Shown: positions 35,173 through 43,816, numbered from the stretch's first letter. The stretch: DNA of 64,000 nt from Exiguobacterium sp. (GCF_020832205.1 NZ_JAFIFD010000040.1:56109-120108); one strand, 5' to 3'. Notes: generated by a model from the sequence alone, not told the origin. Made by a program: numbers and translations.

Positions 35173-36483
35173 TTAACGGTCGATCAGTTGGGCCGTGACG
35201 AGCGCTTTAGCGACGAGTTGCGTCCCTTGCGTCATCTCGACGTCGACTTTCCCGAACTTGCGCCCGAGGTCGAAGACGTTCGCCGAGACACGGATCTGAC
35301 TCTCGATTTGAATCGGTTTCATGAAATAGACGGTGATGTTCTCCACGACGAGGTCCCCTTTTTTCATGTGCCGGAGACTTCTCGTCGCCCCTTCGACGAG
35401 AAGTGTCGTCAAGACGCCAGAAGAAGCCGTCCCCATATGGCTCGTCATCTGCGGTGCCACCTCGACTGTGAACGCCGTACCGTTCGATGCCGGGTCCTCT
35501 TTTAACTGGTTGGTGATCATGTTATCGAACGTTTCCCCGACCTGAGGCTGCCGGTTTGCGAGTTGGAGCGCCTTCAACACGTCTTGGCGACTGATGATGC
35601 CGAGCAATCGGCCGTAGTTGTCGACGACCGGAAGCATCTCAATCCCTTCCCACACCATTTGATGGGCCGCATTCGTGACACTCGTCTGGACGCCGGCCGT
35701 GATCGGGCTTTTCGTCATTACTTTTTCGATCTCGGTGTCATGCGCACGGTCAATGACGTCTTTCGCGGTGATGACCCCGACGACTTTCATCTGTTCATCG
35801 ATGACAGGATAGCGGTTATGTTTTGTCCGTTCGTTCAACTCATGCCAACGCTTGACCGTGTCGTCCGCTTTCAAATAGAACGTATCGTGCAGCGGGATGA
35901 GGATGTCTGAGACGAGCAAAATCTCTTTTTTGATCAATCGGTCGTAAATCGCCCGGTTGATCATCGTCGCGACGGTGAAACTGTCATAGGACGTCGAAAT
36001 GACCGGCATATTGTATTTATCCGCCATTCGCTTCACTTCATCGGTCGTGTCAAACCCTCCGGTGATGAGGACGGCGCCGCCCGATTGCAAAACGAGCTCA
36101 TGGGCTTTTTCCCGGTTCCCGATGATGACGAGTGAATCGACGTCAATATAACGCATCATCGCTTCCAGTTTCATCGCCCCGATGACAAATTTTGAGAGCG
36201 TCTTATGGAGTCCGTCACGGCCGCCGAGCACTTGACCGTCGACGATGTTGACGACTTCGGCAAACGTCAGCTTCTCGATGTTTTCTTTATGTTTCCGTTT
36301 GATCCGAATCGTGCCGACTCGTTCGATCGTCGAGACGAAGCCCAAATTCTCTGCTTCTTTGATGGCCCGGTAAGCCGTCCCTTCTGAAACCGCCAACTCT
36401 TTTGCGATTTGGCGAACAGAGATTTTGGCCCCCACATCGAGTGACTCGATATGTGCAATGATCTGTTCATGTTTTGTTGTCAT
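35173..36483 (-). CDS. ytoI: DRTGG/CBS/hotdog multidomain regulator (YtoI-like)
   Basis: 436 residues with four modules: an N-terminal winged helix (about 1-60, IAKELAVSEGTAYRAIKEAE), a DRTGG domain (about 70-175), a pair of CBS domains (about 180-300, with RYPVIDEQMKVVGVITAKDV and LPVVDNYGRLLGIISRQDV) that should bind adenine nucleotides, and a C-terminal hotdog thioesterase-like domain (about 320-430). The combination and length match B. subtilis YtoI. Function unknown; a nucleotide-sensing regulator or acyl-CoA enzyme is plausible. Start ATG 36483 with AAAGGGA eight bases upstream. Confidence 0.85.
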   Translation of the reverse strand: MTTKHEQIIAHIESLDVGAKISVRQIAKELAVSEGTAYRAIKEAENLGFVSTIERVGTIRIKRKHKENIEKLTFAEVVNIVDGQVLGGRDGLHKTLSKFVIGAMKLEAMMRYIDVDSLVIIGNREKAHELVLQSGGAVLITGGFDTTDEVKRMADKYNMPVISTSYDSFTVATMINRAIYDRLIKKEILLVSDILIPLHDTFYLKADDTVKRWHELNERTKHNRYPVIDEQMKVVGVITAKDVIDRAHDTEIEKVMTKSPITAGVQTSVTNAAHQMVWEGIEMLPVVDNYGRLLGIISRQDVLKALQLANRQPQVGETFDNMITNQLKEDPASNGTAFTVEVAPQMTSHMGTASSGVLTTLLVEGATRSLRHMKKGDLVVENITVYFMKPIQIESQIRVSANVFDLGRKFGKVDVEMTQGTQLVAKALVTAQLIDR

Positions 36484-36643
36484 GTCACGAGTCCCTTTCT
36501 TCAATACATTTTCTGTCACATTCAGTATACTGTATCAGTCAATCTTCTTCAAACTGTACTACTGAAATTGTTACATTTCCTTTCTAATTTCGAAAACGAT
36601 ATAATGGACCCGAACGCTATTGAACGGAAGGAAGGGAAACGAC

Positions 36644-37741
36644 TTGAACCAACGAACAAACCAAATCGCACAATCTTTGGCGACGAAAGGGTTAGACGCC
36701 GCTTTCGTCACATCGAAGGCGTCCGTTTTTTATTTCTCAGGTGTGTACGCCGAAGCGCATGAGCGGCTGATCGCCATCCTCGTCTTGAAGAACGGGACGA
36801 CGGCCATCGTCTGCCCCGCTCTCGAGAAAGGGATCGTCGAAGCGAGCGAGTGGACCGGGGATATCGTCACGTATATGGACCACGAGAATCCGTGGGACAA
36901 AGTAGTCAAACTGTTCCTCGACCAGCAAATCATCCCGGAACGCATCGGGATCGAAGGCGAGCACTTGACGTATAACCGTGTCGAGCAGTTGCGGGCCGGC
37001 TTCGCAGGCCTATCGATCATCGACTTGACCGAAGAACTCCAAGCGCTTCGTATGATCAAGTCACCGGATGAGGTGCGCGTCATGAAGCGCGCCGCTGAAC
37101 TCGCGGACATGGCGATCGAAGCCGGGATTCGCGCTTTGCGCGAAGGCGTGACCGAACTCGAGGTCATCGCTGAAATTGAATACGCCATGAAAAAACAAGG
37201 GGTCCGGGAAATGTCGTTCGACACGCTCGTCCTGTTTGGGGAAAACAGCGCCGACCCGCATGGCGTCCCAGGGAACAACCGTCTGAAGCAAGGCGACTTC
37301 GCGCTGTTCGATCTCGGGGTCGTCTGGCAAGGGTACTGCTCTGACATTACCCGGACGGTCGTCTACGGCGAGGCGAGCACGAAGCAACGCGAAATTTATG
37401 AGACGGTCCTCCAGGCGGAGCTTGCCGCCATCGAGATGGCGAGTGTCGGTGCGACGCTCGGTTCCATCGATATCGCGGCCCGTCAAGTCATCACGACGGC
37501 CGGTTACGGAGAATACTTCACTCACCGCGTCGGACACGGCATCGGCATCGAAGTGCATGAGTTCCCCTCGATGGCGGCGAATAACGACATGACGGCCCAA
37601 GTCGGGATGACGTTCACGGTCGAGCCCGGGATCTATCTACCTGGCGTCGGCGGCGTCCGCATCGAGGACGACATCGTCATGACGGAGAGCGGGCCAATCC
37701 TGTTGACGAGCTATCCAAAAACGCTCCAAGAAATCAACTGA
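36644..37741 (+). CDS. M24 family Xaa-Pro peptidase
   Basis: Proline-specific aminopeptidase or dipeptidase, cytosolic, 365 residues. The N-terminal creatinase-like domain (about 1-125) is followed by the pita-bread catalytic domain with di-metal ligands: Asp in FDLGVVWQGYCSDITRT, His in THRVGHGIGIEVHE, Glu in VEPGIYLPGVGG and Glu in RIEDD. The start is TTG 36644 (M-N-Q-R-T), after GGAAGGAAGGGA; a TTG eight codons earlier lies before that site. It is monocistronic and ends at the unusual composite terminator at 37744-37830. Confidence 0.9.
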   Translation: MNQRTNQIAQSLATKGLDAAFVTSKASVFYFSGVYAEAHERLIAILVLKNGTTAIVCPALEKGIVEASEWTGDIVTYMDHENPWDKVVKLFLDQQIIPERIGIEGEHLTYNRVEQLRAGFAGLSIIDLTEELQALRMIKSPDEVRVMKRAAELADMAIEAGIRALREGVTELEVIAEIEYAMKKQGVREMSFDTLVLFGENSADPHGVPGNNRLKQGDFALFDLGVVWQGYCSDITRTVVYGEASTKQREIYETVLQAELAAIEMASVGATLGSIDIAARQVITTAGYGEYFTHRVGHGIGIEVHEFPSMAANNDMTAQVGMTFTVEPGIYLPGVGGVRIEDDIVMTESGPILLTSYPKTLQEIN

Positions 37742-37743
37742 CA

Positions 37744-37830
37744 TAAAAAAAGCCAGCCGCGTGAACTGAACCAAAAAAGTCGGACTTGAACATCCAACTT
37801 TTAAAGGGGCAGTCAGCGGCTGGTTTTTTG
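37744..37830. terminator. Bidirectional terminator interrupted by a small insertion
   Basis: The outer arms are AAAAAAAGCCAGC (37745-37757) and GCTGGTTTTTTG (37819-37830). Removing 37762-37815 and one GCG copy leaves an ordinary hairpin with a CGCG loop, with A and T runs on both sides. It serves the M24 gene on the plus strand and the phosphoesterase gene on the minus strand. Confidence 0.8.
37762..37815. mobile_element. 54-bp MITE-like relic with IS3/IS150-type ends
   Basis: The element begins TGAACTGAACC and contains AAAAGTCGGAC. Read from the other end it begins TGACTGCCCC and contains AAAAGTTGGAT, so its two 24-base ends form an imperfect inverted repeat of the kind found at IS3/IS150-group termini (5'-TG...CA-3'). 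Only about six bases lie between them. Direct GCG repeats (37759-37761 and 37816-37818) flank it, matching the 3-bp duplications of this IS family. No coding capacity. Family assignment is from pattern memory. Confidence 0.6.
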
Positions 37831-37831
37831 T

Positions 37832-38554
37832 TCAATAGAACAAGCGGAACATGACTTCTCGTTGCGGTACATCGAACCGTTCCATGCGCTCCATGAACGT
37901 ACGCTTGTCGTACGGCACCGTCTTCAAGTCGATGGACAAACCGTCCTCTTCGATCGAGAGCAGTCCGTAGCGGGCCAAGTCGTCACGTGCGACGCCGAGC
38001 GCACCGGGATTCACGTAGCGCTTCGACGCGTCCTTGAACAAGTGAACCGGGTGATGGTGGCCGAAACAGATGATATCGGCGTCATATGCGCCGTAGAGCT
38101 GTTGCATGTTTGGCAGCGTCGCCTCGAGGATCTCGTGGAACGGCTCTTCGAGAATCGTCGCATGTCGTTGCTCGGCCGGGATGTGATAGTGAATCCCGTA
38201 GACGCGTTCGTCTCCCATCTGTTGTTCAATCGTTCGCGGTAACTGAAATAAAACATCGGCATACTCCGGACGCAACGTCCGCGCCACCCATTCATGGTGC
38301 TCGCGTGTATGGGCGTAGCTCGCGGGATGTCCGTGGCCTGCGAGCAAGGAGAGCACGGCCTCATCGTGGTTGCCAGAAATCATGCGGACTCCACGGTCGA
38401 GCAACCGGGCCATCACTTCGTTCGAGTCCGGGCCCATCGCGATCATGTCGCCGAGACTCCATATGTCAGTGATTTTTTGTTCGTCCAACTGTTTCAAGAC
38501 GGCATCTAACGCCTGCACGTTCCCGTGAATGTCGGTCAAAATGGCTAATCTCAT
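37832..38554 (-). CDS. Metallophosphoesterase (YfcE/MJ0936-like)
   Basis: Calcineurin-like phosphodiesterase or phosphatase, 240 residues, substrate unknown. Di-metal motifs in order: TDIHGN (about 7-12), SLGDMIAMGP (about 34-43), SGNHDEAVL (about 60-68) and FGHHHPVH (about 163-170). ATG 38554 has GAGGGGG upstream. It starts 11 bases after the SDR gene stop, so the two probably share a transcript; it ends at the composite terminator. Confidence 0.87.
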   Translation of the reverse strand: MRLAILTDIHGNVQALDAVLKQLDEQKITDIWSLGDMIAMGPDSNEVMARLLDRGVRMISGNHDEAVLSLLAGHGHPASYAHTREHHEWVARTLRPEYADVLFQLPRTIEQQMGDERVYGIHYHIPAEQRHATILEEPFHEILEATLPNMQQLYGAYDADIICFGHHHPVHLFKDASKRYVNPGALGVARDDLARYGLLSIEEDGLSIDLKTVPYDKRTFMERMERFDVPQREVMFRLFY

Positions 38555-38565
38555 CCCGCGCCCCC

Positions 38566-39291
38566 TCATTTCCGATATTGATGGACGACGTTGACGCCAC
38601 CGGTCACGTCGATGACCGCTCCGGTGATCATGTCCGATTCAGCGGCGAGTAAAAACAAGATCATCCGGGCGATGTCTTCCCCGGTCCCATGGCGCCCGAC
38701 CGGCGTCTGACCGTCGGCCTCCGCCTCATCGATCCGCATCTCTTTTTGAGAACCGACGATGTTGCCTGGATTGATCATATTGGCCGTGATGCCGTAGGCC
38801 GCTTCCTCGAGCGCCACCGTTTTCGTCAAACTGACGAGCCCCGTTTTCGCGGCGGCAAATGCGGAGCGGTGCAGCCATCCGGGCGCCGTCGCACTTTCCG
38901 GGAAACCGTACGTGATGATGCGGCCGAACTGATTTTTTCGCATGCTCGGGATGGCACGGCGCATCAGCCAGAACGATGCCGACAAGTTGCCGGTGATCAC
39001 TTCATCCCATTCCTCGTCCGACAAGTCAACGAGGCACTTGCGGTCAAATATATACGGGCCCGCATTCAAGATGAGCGCGTCCGGCTCACCGAACCGCTCG
39101 ACCGCCTGTTCGTAACCCGCGAGTACGGCCTTACGGTCCGTGAGCGGCGCTTCGACCATATGTAGCCGTTCATGCTCCCATTCGATCGGGTTTCGTTGCA
39201 GCACGCTGACGCGCCACCCTTCTTCTAACAGTCGTTCCGTCACGACGCGACCGATTCCTTTGGCCCCGGCCGTGATGACTACGTGTTTCAT
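38566..39291 (-). CDS. Short-chain dehydrogenase/reductase lacking the catalytic Tyr
   Basis: SDR-fold protein, 241 residues. The cofactor motif TAGAKGIG (about 7-14) and LNAGPY (about 80) are present. The catalytic YxxxK is RSAFAAAKTG (Phe in place of Tyr, Lys kept), so classical proton transfer is doubtful; cofactor binding may remain. I start at ATG 39291, six bases after GAGGAGGG. It lies upstream of the phosphoesterase on the same strand. The substrate is unknown. Confidence 0.82.
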   Translation of the reverse strand: MKHVVITAGAKGIGRVVTERLLEEGWRVSVLQRNPIEWEHERLHMVEAPLTDRKAVLAGYEQAVERFGEPDALILNAGPYIFDRKCLVDLSDEEWDEVITGNLSASFWLMRRAIPSMRKNQFGRIITYGFPESATAPGWLHRSAFAAAKTGLVSLTKTVALEEAAYGITANMINPGNIVGSQKEMRIDEAEADGQTPVGRHGTGEDIARMILFLLAAESDMITGAVIDVTGGVNVVHQYRK

Positions 39292-39365
39292 CGTCATCCC
39301 TCCTCTGTATCATCTTACCCGTTCCTGTTCCCCATTTCCAAACTTCAACCTGTTGTGATAGAAAG

Positions 39366-39382
39366 TTGTGAAAATTTCACAC
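39366..39382. promoter_or_regulatory. Near-palindromic operator between the SDR gene and the stress protein gene
   Basis: TTGTGAAAATTTCACAC has a perfect 7-base dyad TGTGAAA-A-TTTCACA. It resembles Fnr/Crp (TGTGA-N6-TCACA) and Rex sites, but the spacer is one base short for both. It is centred about 60 bases upstream of the likely start of the universal stress protein transcript. Confidence 0.45.
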
Positions 39383-39418
39383 ATTCTCGGAAGAAGCGGG
39401 CGTGAATTTCGATAGAAG

Positions 39419-39427
39419 TGGTATACT
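39419..39427 (+). promoter_or_regulatory. Extended -10 promoter of the universal stress protein gene
   Basis: TGGTATACT (TGnTATACT), 48 bases before the start codon. There is no convincing -35 box, which fits activator dependence. Confidence 0.5.
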
Positions 39428-39474
39428 ATACATGTAAGCCGCACGTACATTTCAAGCGAAAGGTTGGGATTTAC

Positions 39475-39912
39475 ATGGCAATTGTCTACAAACATATCCT
39501 CTCTGCCGTCGACGGCTCGAAAGAGGCGGAACGCGCATTTGAAACCGCGATCGACGTCGCGCTCCGTAACGATGGTAAACTGTATATCGGTCACGTGATT
39601 GATACACGTACGTTTGCCACGGTCGAAGCGTACGACCGGACGATCACTGAGCGTGCTGAAACGTATGCGAAGGAACTGCTCGAGGACTATGTGAACCGAG
39701 CGAAAGAACGAGGCGTCAAAGAAGTCGAGACCGTCATCGAGTACGGGTCTCCAAAAGTGACGATCGCGAAAAAGATTGCACCGAACCATGAAATCGACCT
39801 TATTATTTGTGGAGCGACCGGCTTGAACGCGGTCGAACGTTTCTTCATCGGTAGCGTCTCAGAGAGCATCGTCCGCTACGCCAAATGCGACGTGCTCATC
39901 GTCCGTCAATAA
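39475..39912 (+). CDS. Universal stress protein (UspA family)
   Basis: Small cytosolic ATP-binding stress protein, 145 residues. A Rossmann-like alpha/beta fold with HILSAVDGSKEAERAF (about 7-22) and the ATP-binding loop GATGLNAVERFFIGSVSESI (about 116-135), the G-2x-G-9x-G-S pattern of nucleotide-binding Usp proteins. ATG 39475 has GAAAGG ten bases upstream. A dyad operator and an extended -10 box precede it, and a hairpin terminator follows. Confidence 0.9.
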   Translation: MAIVYKHILSAVDGSKEAERAFETAIDVALRNDGKLYIGHVIDTRTFATVEAYDRTITERAETYAKELLEDYVNRAKERGVKEVETVIEYGSPKVTIAKKIAPNHEIDLIICGATGLNAVERFFIGSVSESIVRYAKCDVLIVRQ

Positions 39913-39923
39913 TGATATACACC

Positions 39924-39951
39924 AAAAAGGGCCACCGCGAAGCGGTGGCCC
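39924..39951. terminator. Terminator between the Usp and 3D-protein genes
   Basis: GGGCCACCGC, loop GAA, GCGGTGGCCC (39929-39951). Followed on the minus strand by TTTTT; the plus side has only TTGCTCGTT. Confidence 0.78.
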
Positions 39952-39962
39952 TTGCTCGTTCG

Positions 39963-40553
39963 TTATAAGACTTTGACAGTTACCGTCTTCCGGCCAAATT
40001 TCAAAGCCGTGCTTTGCGAATACATTAAGATGTCGATCTTGTTCCCTTTGATGGCACCGCCTGTGTCTGCCGCCGTGTAAGTCCCCATCAACTTCCCGCC
40101 GACGTACACTTGTACTTTTGAACCGAGCGGGATGACGCGCGGGTCGACCGCGACGACGTTATGTTTTTGCGTGCGTACGTTCCATCCAAGCGCCGTCTTT
40201 CCAGAACAGCCTTTGCAATACGGCGTATAGGCCGAAGCGTTCATCGTATACGATTTCACGTTTGATTTTGAGACCGGTTTGACGGTGCGTAAGTATTTTG
40301 TCGCGACCCAACCGACTTTCCCTTTATAGTTGACGCGAATCCATGCTCCTTTTGAGCCTGTGCGTTCTAATTGATGTCCTTTGTTGATCTTGCCGAGCAC
40401 TTTGCCGCTAACGTGAGCCGCTGCCCGGACGTTCAAGCCGTCCACTTGGCTTTGTACGAGTACTTTTGATGACGCCTCAACTTGTTGTTGCGGTAAAAGC
40501 ATCGCGAATGTCATGACCGTCAGTAGTAAGACCGTTCCAATTTTTTTTAGCAT
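39963..40553 (-). CDS. Secreted SH3b/3D-domain cell-wall protein (YocH-like)
   Basis: Exported protein of 196 residues, likely a muralytic enzyme acting on peptidoglycan. Signal peptide about 1-27 (cleavage near VEA-SS). An SH3b domain (about 35-92: DGLNVRAAAHVSGKVLG and KGKVGWVATKYL) is followed by a 3D domain (about 105-195) with the conserved aspartates in AVDPRVIPLGSKV, AADTGGAIKGNKIDILM. ATG 40553 has GGAAAGGA eight bases upstream. B. subtilis YocH belongs to the WalRK regulon; here a WalR-like repeat lies at 40735-40751. Confidence 0.88.
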   Translation of the reverse strand: MLKKIGTVLLLTVMTFAMLLPQQQVEASSKVLVQSQVDGLNVRAAAHVSGKVLGKINKGHQLERTGSKGAWIRVNYKGKVGWVATKYLRTVKPVSKSNVKSYTMNASAYTPYCKGCSGKTALGWNVRTQKHNVVAVDPRVIPLGSKVQVYVGGKLMGTYTAADTGGAIKGNKIDILMYSQSTALKFGRKTVTVKVL

Positions 40554-40948
40554 GTGGTTCGTCCTTTCCTAGTCGGTTTGGTTTGTCGTGTTTCATGTTG
40601 TCGATTTCTTTGATGTCCAGTACGTTCAACGTATAATCCGATGAGTCAAGACGAGTATGTTTCGTCCAGATAACTATATGACGAATCACCTGCGTGTGCC
40701 GTTACAACTAAAATTCATTTGAATGACACGAAAGTTACGGCAATGTTACAAAATCGATCATTTTTAAAGGAAGATGACGATTTTACAAACGAGTCCGTAT
40801 TTTCGTAATATAAAAACCCATATATTGGATGATATATGACTTAGATGTTACAAAGTTTCTGTTTTTCACACCGATTGTTACAAACCTGTCGCCAACATTA
40901 CCCGAGAGTCCTAGTGCACAAGATAATGAAACGGGACGAAAGTCACAC
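40554..40948. other. AT-rich 395-bp intergenic region upstream of the 3D-protein gene
   Basis: No credible gene. On the minus strand it repeats TTTGTAA(C/A) five times (around 40875-40884, 40848-40855, 40783-40789, 40744-40753 and 40699-40706), one of them arranged as a WalR-like direct repeat. Probably a long regulatory region for the wall protein gene. Confidence 0.45.
40735..40751 (-). promoter_or_regulatory. Candidate WalR box
   Basis: Minus strand TGTAAC-ATTGC-CGTAAC matches the WalR (YycF) direct repeat TGTWAH-N5-TGTWAH with one mismatch. It is about 180 bases upstream of a YocH-like gene, a known kind of WalR target. Confidence 0.45.
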
Positions 40949-40981
40949 AAAAAACCCCTTTGTTCGGATGAACAAAGGGGT
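40949..40981 (-). terminator. Terminator after ackA
   Basis: ACCCCTTTGTTC, loop ATCC, GAACAAAGGGGT on the minus strand (40981-40954), followed by TTTTTG. Confidence 0.88.
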
Positions 40982-40999
40982 AAACTGTCGAATCGCTGA

Positions 41000-42211
41000 T
41001 TACGCGTGCTCTTCCACAAGGTTCGCGATGCGTACCGTGTCACGAGCGATGACCAACTCTTCGTTAGTCGGGATGATGATGACTTTGACCGGCGAGTGCG
41101 GATAGTTGATAAACAACTCTTTGCCGCGCGCTCCGTTGTTAAGCGATGGATCCCAGTAGACGCCCATGAACTCGAGGCCGCGAAGAATCCGCTCCCGAAT
41201 GACGTCCGAGTTCTCACCGACGCCTGCCGTGAAGATGATGGCGTCGACGCCGTTCATCTCAGCCGCATATTGGCCGATGTATCCGTGGATTCGGTTCGAG
41301 AAGATTTTGAGTGAGACTTCGGCACGGTGGTTGCCTTCTGCAGCCGCCTGCTCGATGTCACGCAAATCACTCGAGATACCAGAGAGTCCGTATACGCCCG
41401 ACTCTTTGTTCATGACGTTCAAGACGTCTTCTGCCGACTTGCCTGTCTTCTGCATAAGGAACGGGATGAGCGCCGGGTCAAGCGATCCTGAGCGTGTTCC
41501 CATCGTGATCCCTTCGAGCGGAGTGAAGCCCATTGTCGTATCGATTGAACGACCACCGGCCACAGCTGCGATCGAGGCACCGCTTCCGAGGTGACATGAG
41601 ATCAAACGTAAGTCTTCAAGCGGACGGCCGAGAAGTTCGGCGGCGCGTTGCGTCACGTACTTGTGGCTCGTCCCGTGGAAACCATACTTGCGCACGCCAT
41701 GCTCCGTGTAATACTCGTAAGGAAGGCTGTACAAGAAGTTCTCCTCTGGCATCGACTGGTGGAACGCCGTGTCGAACACCGCGACTTGTTGCACGTTCGG
41801 CAAAATCGCTTGGAACGCACGGATCCCTGTCAAGTTCGGCGGGATGTGGAGCGGCCCGAGTTCGACGAACGACTCGATGTTCGCCATCACTTCATCATCG
41901 ATGACGACCGAATCAGCGTACAACTCTTTCCCGTGAAGGACACGGTGACCGACTCCTGAAATTTCATCGAACGACGCGATGATTCCGAGATCAATCAATT
42001 TTTCGAGCGCGAGCTCGACCGCTTCTTTATGGTTGTGAAGCGGCGTGACGACGTTGAACTTTTGTCCTTCACCGTATTTGATTGTGAAGATTGCATCGTC
42101 TTTCCCGACGCGTTCGACTAGACCGACTGCGAGCATGTCTTCAGACGGCATTTCGAGAAGTTGGAACTTGAGCGATGAGCTCCCTGCGTTGACTGCCATA
42201 ATTTTTGTCAT
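41000..42211 (-). CDS. ackA: Acetate kinase
   Basis: Converts acetyl phosphate and ADP to acetate and ATP (overflow metabolism, reversible). 403 residues, ASKHA fold: [14 protein letters not shown] at the N terminus, [18 protein letters not shown], the phosphate loop [13 protein letters not shown] and [11 protein letters not shown] take ATG 42211, six bases after GAGGTG; a GTG at 42220 lies within that site. It is downstream of ytxK, as in B. subtilis, with its own terminator. I did not find a clear cre site upstream. Confidence 0.97.
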   Translation of the reverse strand: MTKIMAVNAGSSSLKFQLLEMPSEDMLAVGLVERVGKDDAIFTIKYGEGQKFNVVTPLHNHKEAVELALEKLIDLGIIASFDEISGVGHRVLHGKELYADSVVIDDEVMANIESFVELGPLHIPPNLTGIRAFQAILPNVQQVAVFDTAFHQSMPEENFLYSLPYEYYTEHGVRKYGFHGTSHKYVTQRAAELLGRPLEDLRLISCHLGSGASIAAVAGGRSIDTTMGFTPLEGITMGTRSGSLDPALIPFLMQKTGKSAEDVLNVMNKESGVYGLSGISSDLRDIEQAAAEGNHRAEVSLKIFSNRIHGYIGQYAAEMNGVDAIIFTAGVGENSDVIRERILRGLEFMGVYWDPSLNNGARGKELFINYPHSPVKVIIIPTNEELVIARDTVRIANLVEEHA

Positions 42212-42337
42212 GTCATACACCTCTTACCTTTCGATTTAAACGGGTATCTTTTATCTGTTTTCTTTAAAACCGATAACTGTATCATAATGAAGATACTTGA
42301 TATGACGTATGCTTTTCAAGTCTTTTGCCTAATAAAA

Positions 42338-43225
42338 TTATGTTGTTTTAAACCAGTCATCAATCTGTTTCACAATATTGGCAACGGCGCGGACGTCCGT
42401 GAACGACGGCAGTTCGACGAGAAGCGCTTGTTTCGGGCGTTTGACGCCCTCACCGAGCTTTTGTAGCATCAGTAGACTTTTCGCATATCGCTCGTCTTTG
42501 AACATCGTCGTCGGCAACTGCAACACGCCTTTGACGACTGCTTCGCGGTCCATCCATTGTTTTAATTTCCCTTCGTCATCCTGTTCAAACAAATTGTTCG
42601 GAATGACGAAAATGCCGTGCCCGCCTGGCAACGTGTGCCGCATCGCCTGCTCCATCATTAAGAAATGCGAGTACGAATGACCTTCCTCACGGCGCAAGTC
42701 ATACGTCTTCGCGACCTCGTCGTTCGGATAATAGCCGATCGGCAAATCGACGAGCGTCAAATCGCTCGGTTCGACGACGATCGGTTCTAACGCATCTTGA
42801 TGGAAATACGAGACCGGCTTCTCGAGCAAGTTGCTGATCGCATACGAAAGACGAAGCATCAACTCGTCCACTTCGACCGCTTGGGCCGTCGCATCTTTCA
42901 CTTGCGATAACACGGCATGGACGAGCGTACCCGTCCCGCTCCCGAGTTCTAAAATCGTCGCCCCATCTTTGACGAGTTTCGTCGCCAAGTACCCGATGAA
43001 CAGGCTGACCGCGTCAGGTGTCGGCTGATGGTTCGGCGGGAGCGATGTCGTCTCTTCAAGGACGAGCAGGCTGACGGCTTTTCGCACATCGTCCATTTTC
43101 TCTGCCTCCACATCGACACGCTCCAACACTTCAATCAACGCTTCGAGCGGAAGCATATCAAGGTCGGCCACCACTTTCTTCACATCTTTTTTCCAGTCCC
43201 GGTACAGTTGTTCGAATCGTTCCAT
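42338..43225 (-). CDS. ytxK: Class I SAM-dependent methyltransferase (YtxK-like)
   Basis: Resembles the catalytic part of N6-adenine DNA methyltransferases. 295 residues: a helical N-terminal region (about 1-65), SAM motif I ILELGSGTGTLVHAVL (about 91-106) and motif IV LVDLPIGYYP (about 158-167), a variant of (N/D)PPY. No specificity domain is nearby. The target is unknown. It lies between tpx and ackA as in B. subtilis. ATG 43225 has GGAGAGG upstream. Confidence 0.87.
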   Translation of the reverse strand: MERFEQLYRDWKKDVKKVVADLDMLPLEALIEVLERVDVEAEKMDDVRKAVSLLVLEETTSLPPNHQPTPDAVSLFIGYLATKLVKDGATILELGSGTGTLVHAVLSQVKDATAQAVEVDELMLRLSYAISNLLEKPVSYFHQDALEPIVVEPSDLTLVDLPIGYYPNDEVAKTYDLRREEGHSYSHFLMMEQAMRHTLPGGHGIFVIPNNLFEQDDEGKLKQWMDREAVVKGVLQLPTTMFKDERYAKSLLMLQKLGEGVKRPKQALLVELPSFTDVRAVANIVKQIDDWFKTT

Positions 43226-43245
43226 CTTCGTTCATCCTCTCCATA

Positions 43246-43274
43246 CAAAACCGGCCCCCTAAAGGAGAGCCGGT
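43246..43274 (-). terminator. Terminator after tpx
   Basis: ACCGGCTCTCC, loop TTT, AGGGGGCCGGT on the minus strand (43274-43250), followed by TTTGT. Moderate T run. Confidence 0.7.
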
Positions 43275-43327
43275 CGTTTCACTTCTATACGTTAGTGTAA
43301 GCTATTCGCCGCGTTTCGCCAAGCGAA

Positions 43328-43816
43328 TCACTTCGCTGCGTCAAACGCTTCGAGCGCAGCATCGAAATCGACTTCATCTGTCATCTCGTCCATGTATTGT
43401 ACGTATTGAACCGTACCTTCCGAGTCGATGACGAAGACGGAGCGCGCCAATAGGCGAAGTTCTTCCATGAGCACACCGTATGACTTGGCGAACGATTGGT
43501 CACGGTGGTCCGATAACATGATGACGTTATCAAGGCCAGAAGCCGCGCACCAACGACGTTGGGCGAACGGCAAGTCGTTCGAGACAGTCAACACCGTCCC
43601 GCCGAGTGAAGCCGCATTCTCATTGAACGCTCGTGTTTGGGCATCACATAGTCCCGTGTCGATCGACGGGACAACGCTGATCAGTTTCTTCCCTGGATAA
43701 GAAGCAAGTGATACTTCTTCTAGGCTCGTCGTGAGCGCGGTGAAGTCTGGTGCTTTGTCGCCCGTCTTCACTGGATTCCCTTGCAACGTCACGGTATTCC
43801 CTTTAAATGTCGGCAT
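43328..43816 (-). CDS. tpx: Thiol peroxidase Tpx
   Basis: Thioredoxin-dependent peroxidase, 162 residues, atypical 2-Cys peroxiredoxin. Peroxidatic C57 in [12 protein letters not shown] and resolving C90 in [11 protein letters not shown], the spacing of Tpx. ATG 43816 follows AAAGGGGATG; a longer in-frame reading at 43855 has no site. It sits between nadK (divergent) and ytxK. Confidence 0.96.
   Translation of the reverse strand: MPTFKGNTVTLQGNPVKTGDKAPDFTALTTSLEEVSLASYPGKKLISVVPSIDTGLCDAQTRAFNENAASLGGTVLTVSNDLPFAQRRWCAASGLDNVIMLSDHRDQSFAKSYGVLMEELRLLARSVFVIDSEGTVQYVQYMDEMTDEVDFDAALEAFDAAK

Noticed and set aside
39366..39382. Rex site assignment for the dyad upstream of the stress protein gene
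   Set aside because: Half-site spacing is three instead of four; left as an unassigned operator.
40783..41217. Minus-strand frame spanning the ackA end and downstream region
   Set aside because: Mostly out-of-frame ackA sequence and crosses the ackA terminator.
42280..42325. Possible cre site upstream of ackA (TTGAAAAGCATACGTCA)
   Set aside because: Lacks the central CG at the required position; too far from consensus.
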